11,278 nt of DNA from JAAGZL01 sp050288625. Its GTDB lineage: Bacteria > Pseudomonadota > Gammaproteobacteria > Chromatiales > Chromatiaceae. Positions 8,393 to 11,278 of the stretch are shown here, one piece after another (the first letter of the stretch is position 1; every line of letters begins with the position of its first letter). The stretch lies in assembly GCA_050288625.1 (NCBI GenBank), contig JBNKEE010000023.1:1-11278 (forward strand), read 5' to 3'. A program made the translations under genes and the position numbers. The notes under the pieces were generated by a model. The model had not been told where the DNA came from, did no database searches, and was given only the letters and a program-made list of their open reading frames with translations.

Positions 8393-8782
8393 ATGCCAGT
8401 AATCAATCGCTATCAAGATATAGGACAGGTGGAGAAGGAAGCGAAAAAGGACTACATTGATCGCCATTCGCCATTTATTCTTTGTGCTAAAAATGCGGTT
8501 AGGGATCAGTCACTTGAGGTCACAGTAAAGATGGGCAATGAATACTCCCATCCCGATGACAACGACCATTATATAAGGAGTATACAGCTTTACAATGGAC
8601 AGACTTTGTTGGCTGAGGCAAGTTTTCCACCAGGATCTCTTGGCGGGAATGGCGCAAAAGGTAATGCCCAGGTAACATTCAATGTTGTTCCAACAACTCC
8701 AAAACTCAGTCTGACCGCTATGTCCTATTGCACAAAGCATGGGCTATGGGAGAGTGATCCGGTGGAGATTGAGGTACATTAA
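8393..8782 (+). CDS. Superoxide reductase, neelaredoxin (1Fe) type
   Basis: Cytoplasmic non-haem iron enzyme of the desulfoferrodoxin/neelaredoxin family; it reduces superoxide to hydrogen peroxide without making oxygen. All five ligands of the Fe(His)4Cys centre can be placed in the 129 residues: His25 (DRHSPFI), His53 (EYSHPDD), His59 (DHYIRSIQLY), Cys113 and His116 (SYCTKHGLWE). The N-terminal rubredoxin-like Cys4 domain of two-iron desulfoferrodoxins is absent. The usual Glu-Lys before the first histidine ligand (E14-K15-H16 in P. furiosus numbering) is Asp23-Arg24-His25 here, a conservative but notable change. An extra Cys31 and a Gly-rich loop (PPGSLGGNGAKGN, 79-91) are present. The ATG at 8393 follows GGGAG at about 9 nt. 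A peroxiredoxin follows after 64 nt, fitting disposal of the peroxide product. No rubredoxin donor is visible. Confidence 0.92.
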   Translation: MPVINRYQDIGQVEKEAKKDYIDRHSPFILCAKNAVRDQSLEVTVKMGNEYSHPDDNDHYIRSIQLYNGQTLLAEASFPPGSLGGNGAKGNAQVTFNVVPTTPKLSLTAMSYCTKHGLWESDPVEIEVH

Positions 8783-8846
8783 TCGGTGTTTTGACCCAAA
8801 GGTTTTGAGCATCAAATAAGCAGCATAGATTAAGCAGGAGAATAAA

Positions 8847-9443
8847 ATGTCTGTACTTGTCACAAAAGAGGCGCCAGATTTTAAGGCGTTGGCAGTAATG
8901 CCGGATAATAGTTTTAAAGAGATCTCTCTTTCTGATTACAGGGGTAAATATGTGGTTCTGTTCTTTTATCCGCTGGATTTTACCTTTGTCTGTCCTTCAG
9001 AGATCATCGCTTTTGACAAACGTCTTGACGAATTTAAGAGTAGAAATACTGAGGTTATCGGCGTTTCTATCGATTCTCATTTTAGCCACCTTGCCTGGAA
9101 GAAGACTGAAATAAACAATGGAGGTATTGGAGACGTTCAGTACCCGTTAATAGCAGATATAGATAAATCTGTTACAGATGCCTATGATCTGAGAACCGGG
9201 CCAGGTATCGCTCTACGCGGTTCATTCCTTATAGATAAAGAAGGCATAGTCCAACACCAGGTAGTAAATAACCTGCCATTGGGAAGGAATATGGATGAGA
9301 TGCTGCGTATGATTGATGCGCTGCAATTCACTGAGGAGCATGGTGAAGTTTGCCCGGCCGGTTGGCAGAAGGGTAAGGCTGGAATGAAGGGTTCGACTGA
9401 GGGGGTTGCCGAGTATCTGGCAAACAACCACCAAGAGCTATAG
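8847..9443 (+). CDS. Typical 2-Cys peroxiredoxin (AhpC/Prx1 family)
   Basis: Thiol peroxidase that reduces hydrogen peroxide and organic peroxides. The 198 residues contain the peroxidatic site PLDFTFVCPSE (42-52, Cys49) and the resolving Cys169 in GEVCPAGW, so this is the obligate-dimer 2-Cys class. The loop GGIG (92-95) resembles the motif of over-oxidation-sensitive Prx1 enzymes, but the C-terminal partner motif YF is replaced by Tyr-Leu in AEYLANN (189-195). The ATG at 8847 has AGGAG six bases upstream. The gene lies 64 nt after superoxide reductase on the same strand and is closed by a strong terminator, so the two are likely one transcript. No ahpF is next to it; the reductant is probably thioredoxin. 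An ahpC, tsaA or prx label would all be acceptable. Confidence 0.95.
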   Translation: MSVLVTKEAPDFKALAVMPDNSFKEISLSDYRGKYVVLFFYPLDFTFVCPSEIIAFDKRLDEFKSRNTEVIGVSIDSHFSHLAWKKTEINNGGIGDVQYPLIADIDKSVTDAYDLRTGPGIALRGSFLIDKEGIVQHQVVNNLPLGRNMDEMLRMIDALQFTEEHGEVCPAGWQKGKAGMKGSTEGVAEYLANNHQEL

Positions 9444-9460
9444 CTGGGATTCGACCATCA

Positions 9461-9497
9461 AGAGAGGGCGTGGGACTTACTGCCCACGCCTTCTTTT
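9461..9497 (+). terminator. Rho-independent terminator after the peroxiredoxin gene
   Basis: A perfect 8-bp stem GGCGTGGG/CCCACGCC (9467-9474 with 9483-9490, 8-nt loop) starts 23 nt after the stop codon. The purines before it (AGAGAG) pair with the pyrimidines after it (TTCTTT), lengthening the stem and supplying the U-rich end. It marks the end of the superoxide reductase-peroxiredoxin transcript. Confidence 0.85.
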
Positions 9498-9512
9498 AGG
9501 TCTGTAAATTTA

Positions 9513-10241
9513 ATGCAATATTCTGGATTATTGCCGGGTCGTTTGATAAAGCGGTATAAGCGTTTTCTCGCCGACGTGGAACTGGAAGGTGGGGAGACAG
9601 TTACCGCTCACTGCCCAAATACAGGATCTATGCTTAACTGCTGTGAACCGGGCAGTAGGGTATGGTTGCTCTATTCGAACAATCCAAGGCGTAAACTGTC
9701 ATACACCTGGGAGTTGGTAGAGGTGGAACGACGCCATTTAGCCTGTATAAATACCAATCGCGCCAACCAGTTGGTAAAAGAGGCAATCCTTGACTGCAAT
9801 ATTGAAGAGCTTGCGGGATATGATGAGCTGCTTACAGAGCGTCCATATGGAATGGAGGGGAGCAGGATCGATATATTGTTGAAGAAAAAAGGGCAGGTTG
9901 ACTGTTATGTTGAAGTGAAAAATGTAACCCTGCTGACAAAAGATGGTACTGGACTCTTCCCTGATGCGGTAACTGAACGCGGACGTAAGCATCTGCGTGA
10001 GTTGATCGGTGTGGTCAAAGATGGTTGTCGCGCAGTGCTGTTTTTCAATGTTGCTCACACCGGTATTCAGCGCGTAGAGCCTGCCTGGGATATAGATCCT
10101 AACTACTCATCAACCCTTCAAGAAGCTGTAAGGCTAGGTGTGGAGGTGTTGGCATATAGGTCTTCGATATCTCCAGATTCCATCACTCTGGTTGAACGCC
10201 TGGAGTTCCTAGTAAATAATCCTACTTGTAATTCAATATAA
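9513..10241 (+). CDS. sfsA: SfsA family protein (sugar fermentation stimulation protein homologue)
   Basis: SfsA homologue. In E. coli the gene was found as stimulating maltose fermentation and the protein binds DNA; the fold includes a nuclease-like core, and its cellular job is unsettled. The 242 residues (family about 230-240) show HCPNTGSM (33-40), SRIDILL (117-123), YVEVKNVTL (132-140) and FPDAVTERGRKHLREL (149-164). Asp120, Glu134 and Lys136 form a D...ExK arrangement like that of PD-(D/E)XK nucleases. The ATG at 9513 is the only start that keeps the N-terminal GRLIKRYKRFLADVEL in full; the ribosome-binding site is weak (AGG about 12 nt upstream). It starts only 15 nt after a strong terminator, so a promoter within or before the terminator, or read-through, is needed. 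It is not linked to dksA, the frequent neighbour in gammaproteobacteria. Confidence 0.95.
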   Translation: MQYSGLLPGRLIKRYKRFLADVELEGGETVTAHCPNTGSMLNCCEPGSRVWLLYSNNPRRKLSYTWELVEVERRHLACINTNRANQLVKEAILDCNIEELAGYDELLTERPYGMEGSRIDILLKKKGQVDCYVEVKNVTLLTKDGTGLFPDAVTERGRKHLRELIGVVKDGCRAVLFFNVAHTGIQRVEPAWDIDPNYSSTLQEAVRLGVEVLAYRSSISPDSITLVERLEFLVNNPTCNSI

Positions 10242-10256
10242 CACATTGAATTTTTT
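10230..10256 (+). terminator. AT-rich hairpin with T-tract at the end of sfsA
   Basis: AATTCAA and TTGAATT (10230-10236, 10246-10252) form a 7-bp stem with a 9-nt loop spanning the sfsA stop codon, followed at once by a run of T (10251-10256) and further T-rich DNA. The stem is weak (one G-C pair), so termination may be partial. Confidence 0.5.
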
Positions 10257-10386
10257 GTTTTATTTTGCGTAATATCGAATATGACGGAGGCCCGGCATGT
10301 GCACTATTTCTCTGTTTGTTTGGGCATGAAATAACCATAACTACCAATAACTATAAACTGCTAATTTGGCTTGATAAAAGCAGCTA

Positions 10387-10414
10387 ATATGCCGCCAAAC
10401 TAAGCGGGGCATAT
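10387..10414. other. Hairpin between sfsA and ccoN
   Basis: ATATGCC and GGCATAT are perfect 7-bp arms (10387-10393, 10408-10414) enclosing GCCAAACTAAGCGG, within which GC/GC can add two more pairs with a bulge. A looser hairpin CTGCT/AGCAG (10358-10362, 10379-10383) stands directly beside it. Neither is followed by a T-run on the plus strand, so these are not standard terminators for sfsA. Confidence 0.4.
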
Positions 10415-10456
10415 GACACAATAAATGGCAATATAGCGGGTATAACAACGAAAATA

Positions 10457-10470
10457 TTGACCCAAGTCAA
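10457..10470. promoter_or_regulatory. FNR/Anr/Dnr-type binding site upstream of ccoN
   Basis: TTGAC-CCAA-GTCAA is a perfectly symmetric 5-4-5 site of the CRP/FNR family, differing from TTGAT-N4-ATCAA only by the matched inner pair. ccoN operons are commonly switched on at low oxygen by FNR or Anr. About 28 bp from the site centre lies ATTAAT (10491-10496), close to the spacing of an FNR-activated -10 box, which would start transcription near 10503, about 340 nt before ccoN. Confidence 0.6.
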
Positions 10471-10831
10471 TTACAGGTTGATTGTTATACATTAATCTCA
10501 GACACGTCAAATAACCAATTTCTCAATAAATGACAGGTTGCTTGGTGTTGTGACTAACATACTGATTTCAAACATTATTCATTAGCTTATTACTACTTCA
10601 GCACAGATCCGGTTACATGTGAGGGTATTAGCTGAATGTAGCAAAGGCCATTGGGGAACAGATAGTCAAACAACACTAATAACATATTTGATTCGATTGA
10701 AGTATTGAGAGAATAAATGAGGGGGGGACTTCTCTGGCTACATGGATGAAAGCCACTAAAAACTAATCTGTATTTTTCTTTGTGGTGATTGACACCGATA
10801 GTATTAAGTGAGCGATTATCGTTAATAAAAT

Positions 10832-10837
10832 AGGAGG
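10832..10837 (+). promoter_or_regulatory. Strong ribosome-binding site of ccoN
   Basis: AGGAGG lies 4 nt before the GTG at 10842 and 7 nt before the GTG at 10845. The 7-nt spacing favours the second GTG as the start. Confidence 0.8.
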
Positions 10838-10844
10838 ATCCGTG

Positions 10845-11278
10845 GTGGAAGCGACATTAGAACAGAAGTACAACTATGCGGTTGTACGCTGGTTCACGGT
10901 TTTGGCGGTGATTTATGTGGTCGTAGGCGCTCTGGTAGGCGTGCTTATCGCATCGCAGTTAGCCTGGCCGATAATGAACCTAGATATTCCATACCTAACT
11001 TTCGGACGTATGCGTCCACTCCACACTAACGCTGTGATCTTTGCCTTCGGGGGATGTACCTTGATGGCAACTGGTTTCTACAGTGTACAACGCACCTGTC
11101 AAACGGCGCTGTGGAGCAACAAGATGGCCTGGTTTACCTTTATTGGGTGGAACCTGATCATCGTATCAGCTGTGCTGTCTTATCCGCTGGGCATAACCTC
11201 GGGTAAGGAGTATGCAGAGCTAGAGTGGCCGATCGATATCGCAATCGCGGTAGTCTGGTTGTCATTCATGTTCAACTT
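10845..11278 (+). CDS. ccoN: cbb3-type cytochrome c oxidase subunit I, CcoN (partial, C-terminus outside window)
   Basis: Catalytic haem-copper subunit of the high-affinity cbb3 oxidase in the inner membrane; it reduces oxygen to water and pumps protons at low oxygen. About 144 of roughly 475 residues are visible. They follow proteobacterial CcoN closely: YNYAVVRWFTVLAVIY (9-24), WPIMNLDIPYLTFGRMRPLHTNAVIFAFGG (41-70) with the low-spin haem b ligand His60, YSVQRTCQTALWSNK, and SGKEYAELEWPIDIA near the right edge. Hydrophobic segments lie at about 13-37, 60-80, 93-115 and from about 127. Translation starts at GTG; two GTG codons stand in tandem (10842 and 10845), and the second has better spacing to AGGAGG and places the haem ligand at residue 60. 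ccoO, ccoQ and ccoP would be expected downstream, outside the window. Confidence 0.96.
   Translation, partial: MEATLEQKYNYAVVRWFTVLAVIYVVVGALVGVLIASQLAWPIMNLDIPYLTFGRMRPLHTNAVIFAFGGCTLMATGFYSVQRTCQTALWSNKMAWFTFIGWNLIIVSAVLSYPLGITSGKEYAELEWPIDIAIAVVWLSFMFN

Larger units (their letters stand above)
10242..10841. other. 600-bp non-coding region before ccoN
   Basis: No convincing gene is seen on either strand; stops are dense and no open frame has a credible ribosome-binding site. It is AT-rich, with short repeats of ATAACTA near 10340. It holds two adjacent hairpins (10358-10383 and 10387-10414), an FNR-type site (10457-10470) and a small stem TGGCT/AGCCA (10735-10739 with 10751-10755). A perfect TTGACA (10789-10794) lies 50 nt before ccoN, with only a poor -10 (GATTAT at 10814-10819, 19 bp spacing). 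The length and the distance of the FNR site from ccoN leave room for a long leader or a small RNA. Confidence 0.6.

Noticed and set aside
8804..8816. TTTGA-GCA-TCAAA inverted repeat before the peroxiredoxin gene, considered as an FNR box
   Set aside because: The spacer between the TTGA and TCAA half-sites is 3 nt instead of the 6 of an FNR site, and no good -10 box lies at the right distance.
10281..10334. Small open frame of 17 codons in the gap before ccoN
   Set aside because: No ribosome-binding site, no similarity recognised, and length expected by chance.
10691..10704. TTGATTCGATTGAA considered as a second FNR site upstream of ccoN
   Set aside because: The right half TTGAA is not a match to ATCAA and the symmetry is lost.
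10718..10750. Ten-codon leader-peptide-like frame starting at the ATG just before a run of seven G
   Set aside because: Weak ribosome-binding site, no regulatory codon run and no attenuator-like terminator after it.
10735..10755. TGGCT/AGCCA hairpin considered as a terminator
   Set aside because: The T-rich stretch lies well downstream of the stem rather than following it, and no transcript is known to end here.

Overview
The window looks like a chromosomal segment of a gammaproteobacterium with both aerobic or microaerobic respiration and defences against reactive oxygen. The evidence is the single-chain (homodimeric type) pyruvate dehydrogenase E1 of E. coli length, SUF-type Fe-S assembly genes, a short E. 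coli-like Fpr, and the start of a proteobacterial cbb3 oxidase. A sulfur-oxidising or symbiotic gammaproteobacterium would fit, but nothing here proves it. No mobile element, tRNA, rRNA, CRISPR array or attachment site was seen.

Layout. Positions 1-6191 are all minus strand and visibly GC-rich: sufC (cut by the window's left edge) and sufB, preceded by aceF and aceE. sufB-sufC are 12 nt apart and aceE-aceF 19 nt apart, so each pair is an obvious operon. sufB has its own leader with a small palindrome. About 170 nt separate aceE from the next gene, which points the other way; the aceE side of this gap holds a row of small inverted repeats.

From 6361 to 10241 the DNA is clearly more AT-rich and carries a cluster themed on redox defence: a two-TM membrane protein of unknown function, ferredoxin/flavodoxin-NADP+ reductase (fpr), msrA (opposite strand), superoxide reductase, a typical 2-Cys peroxiredoxin, and then sfsA. 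Superoxide reductase makes H2O2 from superoxide, peroxiredoxin removes H2O2 (and organic peroxides), MsrA repairs oxidised methionine, and Fpr could supply reducing power. The msrA/superoxide reductase divergent region holds an FNR-like site, a good -35 box and a 22-bp interrupted palindrome over the predicted transcription start.

From 10242 to 10844 there is about 600 nt with no convincing gene but with two adjacent hairpins and a symmetric FNR/Anr-type box. ccoN (cbb3 oxidase subunit I) then begins at a GTG codon behind a strong AGGAGG and runs off the right edge.

The most interesting points are the compact superoxide-reductase cassette without a visible rubredoxin, the unusual D-R-H in place of the usual E-K-H at the superoxide reductase active site, the operator over its promoter, and the unknown membrane protein paired with Fpr.
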